Assembly (NCBI GenBank): GCA_910575275.1
Contig: CAJTEE010000002.1
Span: forward strand, 749,741-813,740
DNA length: 64,000 nt
Origin: Lachnospiraceae bacterium
GTDB taxonomy: Bacteria > Bacillota > Clostridia > Lachnospirales > Lachnospiraceae
Direction: 5' to 3'
Position 1 is the first letter of the stretch; each line of letters begins with the position of its first letter. Positions 1 to 7,668 of this stretch are shown in pieces. Under the pieces are notes generated by a model. That model did not search any database and was not told the DNA's origin. It saw only the letters and a program-made list of their open reading frames with translations. A program made the position numbers and the translations under genes.

Positions 1-822
1 CCTGCTGTCCACGCCGGGTACGCTAAAAAGCAGAATCCGGCATCCAGGCCCCGCCGCCGCAAACGCCTGCGTCACCGCTGCCGGACGTCCCACACACTCA
101 ATCACAACATCTGCACCAGAAAGTCCGGTCAGCTTTGTTAAGCGGGTCTGTATATCCTCCTCAAGCGGGTCGATCGCATAATCTGCACCGACCTTTAGGC
201 CGATTTTCTGACGCATCTTTACCGGCTCGCTTAACACAACACACGCCGCGCCGGCTCTTTTTGCCATCTGTACCATCATAAGACCGATCGCGCCGCCGCC
301 GATGACAAGAACCGTTTCTCCCGGCACAATGGCCGCCTGGTCGATTCCGTGTACCACACACGCAAGAGGCTCTGCCATCGCCGCCACATCAAAATCCAAC
401 GCAGCATCCACCTTATAGCACTGTGTATCCGGACAGACGGAATATTCGGCAAATCCGCCGTTTACATTGACACCCAGGGCAAACAGGTTCTCACAGTTTT
501 GCTTGTGTCCCATGCGGCAGGGACGGCAGCGCCCGCAGTATATGTTTGGATCGACCGCAACATGATCTCCCGGCTTCACTCCCGTGACTGCCGCTCCGAC
601 CTTTTCCACGATCCCGGAAAATTCATGTCCGAGGATAACGGGAGGCATCACCTCTGCACTGCCCTTTTCGCCGTGATAAATATGTACATCCGTACCACAG
701 ATGCCGCACGCCATATTTTTTACAAGAACCTCATGGGGTGCCAGAGCGGCAGGAAAGTCCAATTCCCGCACCTCAAATTTCGGAGAATTTTCAGCGCCCA
801 GAAAATATGTACCTTTCATCAT
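1..822 (-). CDS. Zinc-dependent medium-chain dehydrogenase (sorbitol/threonine dehydrogenase-like), 3' end outside window
   Basis: Oxidises an alcohol, probably a polyol or sugar alcohol, with NAD(P). The first 274 codons are present; the C-terminus lies beyond position 1. Visible are the catalytic zinc ligands C42 in GICGTD and H66-E67 in GHE, and the structural zinc cysteines C96, C99, C102 and C110. The Rossmann loop of the form VIGGGAIG follows about residue 170. The start ATG at 822 overlaps the stop of the upstream permease gene as ATGA, with a GAGG ribosome site 10 nt upstream. It is the last visible gene of the sugar ABC operon, which suggests it oxidises the imported substrate. The exact substrate cannot be read. 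Confidence 0.88.
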   Translation of the reverse strand, partial: MMKGTYFLGAENSPKFEVRELDFPAALAPHEVLVKNMACGICGTDVHIYHGEKGSAEVMPPVILGHEFSGIVEKVGAAVTGVKPGDHVAVDPNIYCGRCRPCRMGHKQNCENLFALGVNVNGGFAEYSVCPDTQCYKVDAALDFDVAAMAEPLACVVHGIDQAAIVPGETVLVIGGGAIGLMMVQMAKRAGAACVVLSEPVKMRQKIGLKVGADYAIDPLEEDIQTRLTKLTGLSGADVVIECVGRPAAVTQAFAAAGPGCRILLFSVPGVDSR

Positions 823-1841
823 ACATGCCCTCCTCTGCCGGCTTTCTTTTCTTCCGCGGCTGCAGCGCTCCGGATGATATGGCTTCTGCGGTTTGTCTGG
901 ATGACAGACTGATAGCTGTCCATGCCGACTGCAATGATCAGGATCGCGCCCTTGACGATATACTGATAATATTCACTGATTCCAGCCACGTTCATGCCGT
1001 TCGAGATCACGCCCATGACAAGGACGCCGCCTAACATCTTGAACACGTTGCCCTTACCGCCGCGGCTCGAAATACCGCCGATGGTACAGCCGGAAAGAAT
1101 CTCAATGTAAATGTCCGTACCAGCACTGGGGATTCCGCTGTTCACACGGCTCATCAGCACGACGCCGCCCAGAGAAATAAACAAGGAGCCGATCACATAT
1201 GAGGAAATTACAATCTTATTGACTGGGATTCCCGAAAGGCGTGCCGCCTCCTTGTTGGCTCCGACCGCAAACAGCATACGGCCATAGCTCGTTTTATTCA
1301 GGAGGAAATGGCCGATAAAAAGGATCACGACAAACAGGAGGACACAGATCGGCAGATAGCCTCCAAGCAGGGAGGTCTGCCCGACAATCTTGGCAGGCTC
1401 CGGCAGGTTATAGACAATAAACCCATTCGTGATCAGGTAGGCGATGCCTCGGGCGACATTCTGCGTACCCAAGGTCGCAATGAGCGGCGGCATACCGGTG
1501 TAGGCGATGCTGATACCGTTTAACAGTCCCACCGTACAGGCTGTGATCACGATCGCTGCCGCAAATGCCGGGAGCACCGGCCAGCCCTTGTCAACGAGAA
1601 GGGTTGAGCAGATCATGCCGGAGACCGCCGCCTGAGAGCCGGTCGAAAGATCGATCCCACCGCCGATCAGGATGATCGCAAGACCGACGGCACAGATTCC
1701 GTTTACGGAGACCTGCTTTAAAACGGTAATCATATTTTTGGTCGTCAGGAAATTAGGGCTCAGGAAATAGAAGAAAATGAGCAATGCGATCAGTACCAGC
1801 CAGCACGCGTTGGCTGAAAGGTGTTTTTTGAATTCTTTCAT
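819..1841 (-). CDS. Sugar ABC transporter permease, RbsC family
   Basis: Inner-membrane permease of a monosaccharide or polyol importer (CUT2 type), 340 aa. The hydrophobic profile shows a first helix at about residues 12-32 followed by eight or nine further helices. The internal motifs GGGIDLS and IGGISSRGG are typical of the BPD_transp_2/RbsC family. The length is usual for the family. It lies 6 bp downstream of the ATPase gene and overlaps the dehydrogenase gene by 4 bp, so the four genes are one transcription unit. The basic Ser/Ala/Lys-rich C-terminal tail (about 25 aa) is longer than in many relatives. Confidence 0.93.
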   Translation of the reverse strand: MKEFKKHLSANACWLVLIALLIFFYFLSPNFLTTKNMITVLKQVSVNGICAVGLAIILIGGGIDLSTGSQAAVSGMICSTLLVDKGWPVLPAFAAAIVITACTVGLLNGISIAYTGMPPLIATLGTQNVARGIAYLITNGFIVYNLPEPAKIVGQTSLLGGYLPICVLLFVVILFIGHFLLNKTSYGRMLFAVGANKEAARLSGIPVNKIVISSYVIGSLFISLGGVVLMSRVNSGIPSAGTDIYIEILSGCTIGGISSRGGKGNVFKMLGGVLVMGVISNGMNVAGISEYYQYIVKGAILIIAVGMDSYQSVIQTNRRSHIIRSAAAAEEKKAGRGGHV

Positions 1842-1847
1842 AGTAAA

Positions 1848-3344
1848 CTAACTCCTCACCAATTCTTCTCCGGAGGCCAGCGTCAGGATAGCCTCTTGGG
1901 AAAATTCGGATTTTGCTAATGTGCCGGTCTGTTTCCCCTCAAATAAAACAACAACACGGTCAGACATGCCGATGAGCTCATCCATCTCGGAGGAGATCAT
2001 GATGATGGACATCCCACGTTTGCACAGGGCGTTCATCAGGTTGTAGATCTCCCATTTTGCGCCGACATCAATGCCGCGTGTAGGCTCGTCAAAGATGAGG
2101 ATCTCGGCGTCGGAAGCCAGCCATTTTGCCAAGACCACCTTCTGCTGGTTGCCGCCGGAAAGCGTGCCCGCCAGCTGCTCACCGCTGTAACAGGCAATCT
2201 TTAAATCACTGCGCTGCCGTTCTACCATTTCATCCACTTTTTTCCTGTTTACGAACAGGCCGCTGCTGACCTTTCTTAGGTTCGGCAGCACTACATTTTG
2301 GCTGATCGGCAGCGTGAGCAGCACGCCCTCCCGCTTGCGGTCCTCCGGCAGCAGCACGATCCCGTTTTTCACGGCTTCCTTCGGGTTTTTGAAAAATACC
2401 TTTTTGCCGTGCAGTGTAATATCACCGCTTCCTCCGTTGTCCGCGCCGTACAGGATCCGCATGATCTCGGTGCGCCCGGCCCCCACAAGCCCGGCAAGTC
2501 CAAGGATCTCTCCCCGGTGCAGCTCAAAGCTTATCTGTTTGACGCCGTTGCCGGAAAGATTTTCCACCTTGAGCACGGTTTCACCGATCGTCTTTTCGCA
2601 GACAGGATACGCCTCACTCATGCTCCTGCCCACCATATCGCGGATCAGCTGGTCTCTGTTAATCTCTGCTATATTGTGGACGCTGATCAACTGCCCGTCA
2701 CGCATGACAGCAGCCCGGTCACATACATCAAAAATCTCGTTCATCCGGTGGCTGATAAAGATGATCGTAACGCCGCGTTCCTTTAGCTTTCTCATGATGC
2801 CGAACAGAATTATGCATTCATGCTCAGTCAAAGGGGCCGTCGGCTCATCCATGATTAAAAGGCGCGTCTCCTTGGCCAGATTCTTTGCAATCTCGACCAG
2901 CTGCATATAGGCGACGGAGAGCTCCTCCACCGGCTTTGTTACATCAATATCGACCTCCATGTCCGCAAAGATCTTCTTCGCATCCTCGATGCAGGTCTTT
3001 TTATCATACAGTCCGTGCTTCATGGGGAGCCTGCCGACATATACGTTTTCTGCAACGCTCAGGGTATTCATCAGGTTAAATTCCTGGTAGACGACGGAGA
3101 TACCCAGATCCTGAGACCGCTTTGGGGTCATACTGTCATACTCTTTTCCGTCGTAAATAATAGTTCCCTCGCTTGGCAGGATCGAGCCGGACAAGGTCTT
3201 TATAAGGGTCGATTTCCCCGCTCCGTTTTCTCCGCAGAGGGCCAGTGTCTCGCCCTCATAGACGTCTAAGGAAACGTCATTGAGGGCCAGAACACCAGGA
3301 TACTGTTTGGAGATATGTTTCAGTGACAGCAACACCTGCTTCAC
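1848..3344 (-). CDS. Sugar ABC transporter ATP-binding protein, RbsA/MglA type (two ABC domains)
   Basis: Energises the importer; 498 aa from the preferred start. The first domain has an intact Walker A (GENGAGKST). The second has the degenerate GLVGAGRTE and the canonical signature LSGGNQQK, the asymmetry expected of CUT2 ATPases. Longer starts up to 3386 exist, but they would overlap the binding-protein gene and lack a Shine-Dalgarno. I chose GTG at 3344, which sits about 10 nt after AAAGGAG. Operon order is binding protein, ATPase, permease, dehydrogenase. The ribose/galactose/polyol specificity is not resolved. Confidence 0.93.
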   Translation of the reverse strand: MKQVLLSLKHISKQYPGVLALNDVSLDVYEGETLALCGENGAGKSTLIKTLSGSILPSEGTIIYDGKEYDSMTPKRSQDLGISVVYQEFNLMNTLSVAENVYVGRLPMKHGLYDKKTCIEDAKKIFADMEVDIDVTKPVEELSVAYMQLVEIAKNLAKETRLLIMDEPTAPLTEHECIILFGIMRKLKERGVTIIFISHRMNEIFDVCDRAAVMRDGQLISVHNIAEINRDQLIRDMVGRSMSEAYPVCEKTIGETVLKVENLSGNGVKQISFELHRGEILGLAGLVGAGRTEIMRILYGADNGGSGDITLHGKKVFFKNPKEAVKNGIVLLPEDRKREGVLLTLPISQNVVLPNLRKVSSGLFVNRKKVDEMVERQRSDLKIACYSGEQLAGTLSGGNQQKVVLAKWLASDAEILIFDEPTRGIDVGAKWEIYNLMNALCKRGMSIIMISSEMDELIGMSDRVVVLFEGKQTGTLAKSEFSQEAILTLASGEELVRS

Positions 3345-3357
3345 AGCGTTCACTCCT

Positions 3358-4428
3358 TTATTCTTCCAGCAGCCATTCGGCGGCATCCTCCTGCCATACC
3401 ATGACCGGTACGAAATAATGATGGATCAATGTATCGTCTGCAAGCTGCTCCTCGGTATACTGGAAGCCGTTTTCCACATAGGCCACGCCCTGCTTAAGGA
3501 TAAACAGAAGCTCCTCCGCGCAGTTGGTGGAGACGGAGCCTTTCAGGATATCGCCGTTTAACATGGCCTGGACTTCCTCCTGCGAACAGTCAAAGCTGAA
3601 CAGAGCGCCATCCCATCCGGCTCCCTTAAGCGCTTCATAGGCGCCGGCTCCGGAACCGCCGTTCCACATGACGCAGACATTCATGTCCGGCAGACCGCTC
3701 AGCAGATCCTCTCCGGCCTTCATGCCGCCCTCTGCCGTACCGGGCTGCGTCTCGACCTGAAGCTTGACACCGCCGTTTTTGATCGTCTCCTCGATTCCGT
3801 CCGCAATGCCCATGGCGCGGTATTTAAAGGTCTCGTTGGAGATACGGTTGCCAAGGCCGATGATCGCTTCGCCTTCAATGTTTTCGTTGCACCATTCGCC
3901 GATGATCTCGCCGAAGTATTTGCCTGCGCCGTAGTTGTCAAGGCTTAAGAAGAACGTATCCTTCTCCGCCTCGTACTCGGAATCGTATTCGATTACGCAG
4001 ATCCCGGCCTCCAGCATCTCGTCGATCTTGGAGGAATATGCCTCCGGGGCCTTGTTCGCCTGGATCATGACGATGTTGCAGCCGGCGTTGATGAAGTTTT
4101 CGATGGTACTGACGCAGTTATCCTCCGTAAGCGTGATCGCCTGATACTCCCAGCCGTTTGCCTCCGCTTCCTTCTGAATGCGCCTGTTTGCATCGACAAA
4201 AATCGCGTTGGTGGTCCAGCTCGAGATCGCGACGCCGATCTTAGGCGTCACCTTTTCTGCCCCGTCCTCTTTCGCAGCCGCTTCCGTATTGGCGGAATCC
4301 GCAGCTTTTGCCGTGCTGTCGGCAGCCGAACCTGCCTGGGTGGCGTCTGCAGGGGCGGATTTGGAACCGCAGGCCGTCAAAGACAGGGCCATTCCTGCGG
4401 CTAGTGCAATCGCGAGTAATTTTTTCAT
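3358..4428 (-). CDS. Sugar ABC transporter substrate-binding lipoprotein (periplasmic-binding protein type 1 fold)
   Basis: Captures the sugar outside the membrane; 356 aa. It has a lipoprotein signal peptide with lipobox LTAC and lipidated Cys20. An Ala/Asp-rich linker (about residues 22-58) is followed by a Peripla_BP_4-type domain beginning near PKIGVAISSWTTNAIF. The start ATG at 4428 is preceded by GGAGG-like sequence. It is the first gene of the operon, 145 nt downstream of a strong promoter at 4574-4602. The family includes ribose-, allose-, galactitol- and erythritol-type binders, so the ligand is open. Confidence 0.92.
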   Translation of the reverse strand: MKKLLAIALAAGMALSLTACGSKSAPADATQAGSAADSTAKAADSANTEAAAKEDGAEKVTPKIGVAISSWTTNAIFVDANRRIQKEAEANGWEYQAITLTEDNCVSTIENFINAGCNIVMIQANKAPEAYSSKIDEMLEAGICVIEYDSEYEAEKDTFFLSLDNYGAGKYFGEIIGEWCNENIEGEAIIGLGNRISNETFKYRAMGIADGIEETIKNGGVKLQVETQPGTAEGGMKAGEDLLSGLPDMNVCVMWNGGSGAGAYEALKGAGWDGALFSFDCSQEEVQAMLNGDILKGSVSTNCAEELLFILKQGVAYVENGFQYTEEQLADDTLIHHYFVPVMVWQEDAAEWLLEE

Positions 4429-4573
4429 ATTCTTTTCCTCCTAATCATGTTTGAGTACTCTTGGAGCCTCTTTTATCGCAGCAGCCCGTGTACCAGAGCT
4501 GTTACTTTTGTGATTTTTTAACTACATTCTTTATTGTTACATTAAATACTTTCTTTATATATTTAATAAAGTA

Positions 4574-4602
4574 ATTATGTCATTAACATTATAACTTGTC
4601 AA
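4574..4602 (-). promoter_or_regulatory. Promoter of the sugar ABC/dehydrogenase operon
   Basis: On the minus strand TTGACA (4602-4597) and CATAAT (4579-4574) are separated by exactly 17 bp. The start site would lie near 4567, giving an untranslated leader of about 140 nt. An AT dyad CTTTAT/ATAAAG at about 4553-4571 lies at the predicted start site and could be an operator. No catabolite-responsive element matching the usual consensus was seen. Confidence 0.75.
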
Positions 4603-4951
4603 TCCTATTTCTTATTTTTTTGTGCGAATTATCTATATTGCACAATTTTTTAGTGTTTTTTTGTGTATTTATTACAATGCAAGTAAGAAGGAATTATCTT
4701 CTGAGTTTTTTATTTGCTCTTGAGCAACGATTCGGATATGCAGGGGGGATATGCAGTAGAGTCCGGGGCAGGCAAACGGGGAGGCGCATCCGGTTGTCTG
4801 CCCCGAACTCTGCGGACCCACACCAACCACCCCAGCCTTATAAAATCCACTCAAAACTAACATAACAGTTGATTTTTACCAAACAACCATATAAAATTGC
4901 CATAACAGCGTTCTACGCAGACACTTACCCAATAAAAAAGAGAGGTACAAT
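4603..4951. other. Intergenic stretch with a direct repeat and a stem-loop
   Basis: No gene is supported here. The 10-bp word GGATATGCAG occurs twice with a 13-bp period (4734-4743 and 4747-4756). A stem formed by CGGGGCAG (4764-4771) and CTGCCCCG (4798-4805) follows. The flanking bases GAGT/ACTC can extend it, but it has no T-tract on either strand, so it is a poor intrinsic terminator. The rest is AT-rich divergent promoter sequence for the binding-protein gene and the gene at 4952. Confidence 0.5.
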
Positions 4952-5734
4952 ATGAGCACGAAAAGCCCTGACGATATCCATGGATTCCTGTCCGACTGTT
5001 TCTTTGACACACAGTCCTTCATGGATCGGATGAACGACGCCCACTATGACAACGCATTTTTAAATTATAAAACCCGGTGCGCGCCCATCGTATCTGAAAT
5101 CGACCGCGGACTGCAGGATGGAGATACGCCTCTGCCCGCTATACTGGCGCAGCAGCTAATTGACAGAATTGCCGCAGGCTGGGATGCAGAGCTCGCCGCG
5201 TCTCCCAAAATAAAAAAACACCGGGTCGAAACCCGGGATCAGATGTTTCTCGCCCTGTATCTCATTCCGATGCTTTTAGAAACCGGAGTTCCTAACGCCA
5301 TGCCCTTAGCGGAGGCGATTCGTGACGAATGGTGCCGCAGGTATCCCAAAATGCCTATCGTCATCGGCCGCTACGCGGATATTTCCGCCGGCTTCCGCAA
5401 GAAGCCGTGGGGAATGTGCTTTCTTACTACCGCTGTCTGTGAGTTTGAAAAAAAGCCGGACGATTGCCCGGAGCTTACCGCCCTGCGCCGTTTCCGTGAT
5501 CAATATATGATGAAAACTCCAGGAGGCCGGGCGCTTGTGCGGCAATATTATGAGATTGCTCCCAAATTAGTCGTCGCCATTGATCTCTGCTCCGACAGGG
5601 AATCCGTCTATGCCGACCTGCGTGACCGCTATATCCGGCCCTGTCTGGCCATGATCGGGAAAGGCCGCCTTTCCGACTGCCAGTCCCACTACTGCGCCAT
5701 GATCCGCCATCTGCAGGAAATGTTTTCCATGTAG
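4952..5734 (+). CDS. Unknown protein with a C-terminal CFI-box-type cysteine motif
   Basis: 260 aa, cytosolic, function unknown. The N-terminal 150 residues are mostly helical with no motif I recognise. The C-terminal part has CFLTTAVC (156-163), C172, LRRFRD (178-183), GGRALV (191-196) and YYEIAP (199-204). This is the spacing of the CFI-box-CTERM region found at the end of many unrelated bacterial proteins, which carries conserved cysteines and an LRxFRD helix. The ribosome site AGAGAGG precedes the ATG by 8 nt. It is a single gene with no obvious operon partner. Confidence 0.75.
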   Translation: MSTKSPDDIHGFLSDCFFDTQSFMDRMNDAHYDNAFLNYKTRCAPIVSEIDRGLQDGDTPLPAILAQQLIDRIAAGWDAELAASPKIKKHRVETRDQMFLALYLIPMLLETGVPNAMPLAEAIRDEWCRRYPKMPIVIGRYADISAGFRKKPWGMCFLTTAVCEFEKKPDDCPELTALRRFRDQYMMKTPGGRALVRQYYEIAPKLVVAIDLCSDRESVYADLRDRYIRPCLAMIGKGRLSDCQSHYCAMIRHLQEMFSM

Positions 5735-5832
5735 AAAATCCTCCAAAAAGAAAAAATTTTTAGACAGGCAACTATGACAAGCAGCCCGGAATAGAATAGA
5801 GTGTAATCAAAAACCCTTTGGAGGACTTGAAC

Positions 5833-6075
5833 ATGAGTGATTTAGCTGCAACAAATTGTGGATGCGGATGCGAGACCTCAAACAACGGATGCGGATGCGG
5901 GAATAACATAATCTGGATTCTCGTACTTCTGTGCTGCTGCGGCGGTTGGGGACATAACACCTGCAATAACGGATGTGGATGCGGATTCGACAACAGCTGC
6001 ATCTGGATTATTCTGCTTCTGTGCTGCTGCGGCGGCTGGGGCGGAAATGGCGGCGGCTGCTTCTGCTGCTGCTAA
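5833..6075 (+). CDS. Cys/Gly-rich small protein with internal duplication (chorion-class high-cysteine-like)
   Basis: 80 aa. It consists of two tandem copies of a unit in which a GCGCG cluster is followed by a short hydrophobic stretch (IIWILVLL or IWIILLL) and CCCGGWG, and it ends in CFCCC. About a quarter of the residues are Cys. Short proteins like this are common in Lachnospiraceae and are often labelled chorion-class high-cysteine HCB protein 13; the function is unknown. A spore or surface role is only a guess. The ATG at 5833 is chosen because GGAGG at 5820-5824 is its ribosome site. The gene ends just before an intrinsic terminator. Confidence 0.8.
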   Translation: MSDLAATNCGCGCETSNNGCGCGNNIIWILVLLCCCGGWGHNTCNNGCGCGFDNSCIWIILLLCCCGGWGGNGGGCFCCC

Positions 6076-6087
6076 TCTCCCTGTCGC

Positions 6088-6112
6088 GGACGCCCTGACA
6101 GGCGTCCTTTTT
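6088..6112 (+). terminator. Intrinsic terminator of the Cys/Gly-rich gene
   Basis: Perfect 7-bp stem GGACGCC/GGCGTCC with a 6-nt loop, followed by TTTTT. It lies 12 nt after the stop codon. Confidence 0.9.
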
Positions 6113-6114
6113 AA

Positions 6115-6143
6115 GGGGCGGGCCCAAAAGCCCGCCCCGTCCT
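6115..6143. terminator. GC-rich hairpin between convergent small genes
   Basis: Perfect 9-bp stem GGGGCGGGC (6115-6123) and GCCCGCCCC (6130-6138) with a 6-nt loop. It lies directly behind the preceding terminator and just past the stop of the minus-strand 50-aa gene at 6161. On the minus strand it is followed by TTAAAAAGG, so it may serve that gene. Confidence 0.6.
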
Positions 6144-6160
6144 TTTGTTGTCCGGATGCG

Positions 6161-6313
6161 CTATTTACCGCTGTCTTTTTTCTCCTGCGAAACGGCACAC
6201 CTTTTATTTTGGGGCTGTCTCTGCCTCTGGCATACGGCCGGGCTCTGTCTTTTTTCACATTCCTCATCAATCTCGTACACGCTGTTTCCCTCTATCACCA
6301 AGCGACTTGCCAT
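6161..6313 (-). CDS. Small conserved-type protein of unknown function (50 aa)
   Basis: Starts MASRLVIEGNSVYEIDEEC and continues into a basic, Gln/Arg/Lys-rich tail. A longer reading frame exists upstream, but the ATG at 6313 has a good ribosome site (CAGGAG, 8 nt away). I have the impression that short proteins with this N-terminus recur in Lachnospiraceae, but I cannot verify it here. It is convergent with the Cys/Gly-rich gene and separated from it by two hairpins. No function can be assigned. Confidence 0.5.
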   Translation of the reverse strand: MASRLVIEGNSVYEIDEECEKRQSPAVCQRQRQPQNKRCAVSQEKKDSGK

Positions 6314-6397
6314 TGCTGTTACTCCTGTTTTCCTTCTATGTTCCATACTATGATAAAAAGAGAGAAATGTGTTCTGCCGCCATGTCCTCACAGCGTA

Positions 6398-6563
6398 CTA
6401 GAGTGTGTTTGAAAAATGCTTTCTGGCAGCTGTGCGTCACAGTTCGTGGGAGATTTGGCACAAATGAGCGCGGCGTAGTGGGCTATGTTAAGTGAATTTG
6501 GGCAAAAAATACCGCGAGGTGAGACGTGCAGATGGCAGAAATGAATTTTCAGACACGCTCTAG
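6398..6563. mobile_element. 166-bp MITE related to the IS5-type element at 18136
   Basis: Bounded by CTAGAGTGTGTTTGAAAA on the left and TTTTCAGACACGCTCTAG on the right: 18-bp terminal inverted repeats with two mismatches. The similarity continues inward as an imperfect repeat of about 38 bp (TTTCTGGCA on one side, TTTCTGCCA inverted on the other). The outermost CTAG is the same on both sides and may be the target duplication. It has no coding capacity. The left end is identical over 18 bases to the inverted right end of the element at 18136-18592, so the two share a transposase specificity. Confidence 0.8.
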
Positions 6564-6628
6564 GCAGACTCTCATCATGTTTTCCCGGCCTGCCGCATAT
6601 ATTATCACAAGAGTAAGGAGGCTTGCCA

Positions 6629-7081
6629 ATGAATGATAAAGAATTAAAGCTCACCGACCTGGACTACGCCATCGGAAACCATCATCTCCAGATGATGAAA
6701 GCGGCCCTGCCTTATATGCAGATCGGCCAGCAGCGGGCGATGTCCATGTTCATCAAATGGAACGAACTCATGCGCACGATGAACTTCTTCCGTGAAAATG
6801 ATGAAGGCATGTTAAGCGTCTGCTCCTTAGACGAGGACCATGTCTCCCCAAACGACATGCTTTCGGCCGTCAGGCCCTACGCCAACGAACGCGAACAGGA
6901 GCTCATCGACATCCTGTCCCGTTTCCTGCAGACCCGCGGAGGCCGCATGGGCGCGAACGGACAGCCAGGCAAGAACCCGGGCCCGTTTCCCATCGACCAG
7001 CTTCTCTCCATCATGCCCCAGGAACAGCGTTCCCGCTTTGAGACGATCCAGCTCATGATGCAGGCGTTAAACGCGGGCTGA
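6629..7081 (+). CDS. Unknown small acidic protein, first gene of a two-gene operon
   Basis: 150 aa from the ATG at 6629. A TTG at 6623 is in frame but would sit on the ribosome site AAGGAGG (about 6615-6621). Predicted mostly helical in the first 110 residues, followed by a Gly/Asn/Pro-rich linker and a final helix (IDQLLSIMP to ALNAG). No signal peptide, membrane segment or recognisable motif is visible. The next gene starts 14 bp after its stop and has the same kind of ribosome site, so the two are co-translated. Confidence 0.7.
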   Translation: MNDKELKLTDLDYAIGNHHLQMMKAALPYMQIGQQRAMSMFIKWNELMRTMNFFRENDEGMLSVCSLDEDHVSPNDMLSAVRPYANEREQELIDILSRFLQTRGGRMGANGQPGKNPGPFPIDQLLSIMPQEQRSRFETIQLMMQALNAG

Positions 7082-7095
7082 AAGGAGGCTTGTAC

Positions 7096-7374
7096 ATGAA
7101 TCCGTCATGGAAATCTGACCCACGCCTTAAGGATATGGATCCGGCTAAGCTCTCGCTTTTATCCCGCCTCGCCGACCGGCTTCGCGCCGCCCCCCAGGCC
7201 GAGAAAATGAATGCACTCCTCTCCTTAAGACAGGAAGCCGCCCAGGCAGGGCTTTCTTTTACAAGCGAGGAGACCGGTCTTCTCTTTTCGATCCTGACCG
7301 AAGACCTTTCTCCGGAGGAAAAAAAGCGGGCACAGCTCGTACAGACGCTTGCCGCAAAGCTTCATTCCAGATAA
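7096..7374 (+). CDS. Unknown small helical protein, second gene of the operon
   Basis: 92 aa, strongly helical and charged (LSLLSRLADRLRAAPQAEKM, SPEEKKRAQLVQTLAAKL). The ATG at 7096 follows AAAGGAGG by 8 nt; an in-frame TTG at 7090 is less likely. It is followed by an intrinsic terminator. No homologous family is recognised. The partnership with the 150-aa protein upstream suggests that they act together. Confidence 0.7.
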   Translation: MNPSWKSDPRLKDMDPAKLSLLSRLADRLRAAPQAEKMNALLSLRQEAAQAGLSFTSEETGLLFSILTEDLSPEEKKRAQLVQTLAAKLHSR

Positions 7375-7399
7375 ACTGTATGCTGGGCAAATCAAACAA

Positions 7400-7429
7400 G
7401 GGGGCACGTCAGACATGACGGCCCCCTTT
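7400..7429 (+). terminator. Intrinsic terminator of the 6629-7374 operon
   Basis: Stem GGGGGC-CGTCA paired with TGACG-GCCCCC around a 4-nt loop, with one unpaired A in the 5' arm, followed by TTTCTT. Confidence 0.8.
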
Positions 7430-7494
7430 CTTAACATCCAGGCAAATCTGCTGCCGCATTCACTCGATGTTATATTGAAACGGCCAAAAAGGGC

Positions 7495-7530
7495 TTGACA
7501 AGCCTGTCGTTTTATAGTACCTATAAAACG
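7495..7530 (+). promoter_or_regulatory. Promoter and perfect palindromic operator of the RraA-family gene
   Basis: A consensus -35 TTGACA (7495-7500) is followed by a perfect inverted repeat with arms CGTTTTATAG (7508-7517) and CTATAAAACG (7521-7530) around a 3-bp centre. The -10 region, at the usual 17-bp spacing (about 7518-7523), lies inside the repeat. A protein bound there would block RNA polymerase. The operator type (GntR, IclR or other) cannot be told from this alone. Confidence 0.7.
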
Positions 7531-7668
7531 AATCCTGCTCTAAGGGTTTAATAGCAGACAGCATTTCATTTCGTATTCCCGGAATCTCTTTGCACCCGGA
7601 TTTGTAAGAAACAAGTGCGTGTGTGTGAGCGCTTCCGGGAGTGCTCCATTATGAAAAGGAGGATTTTC

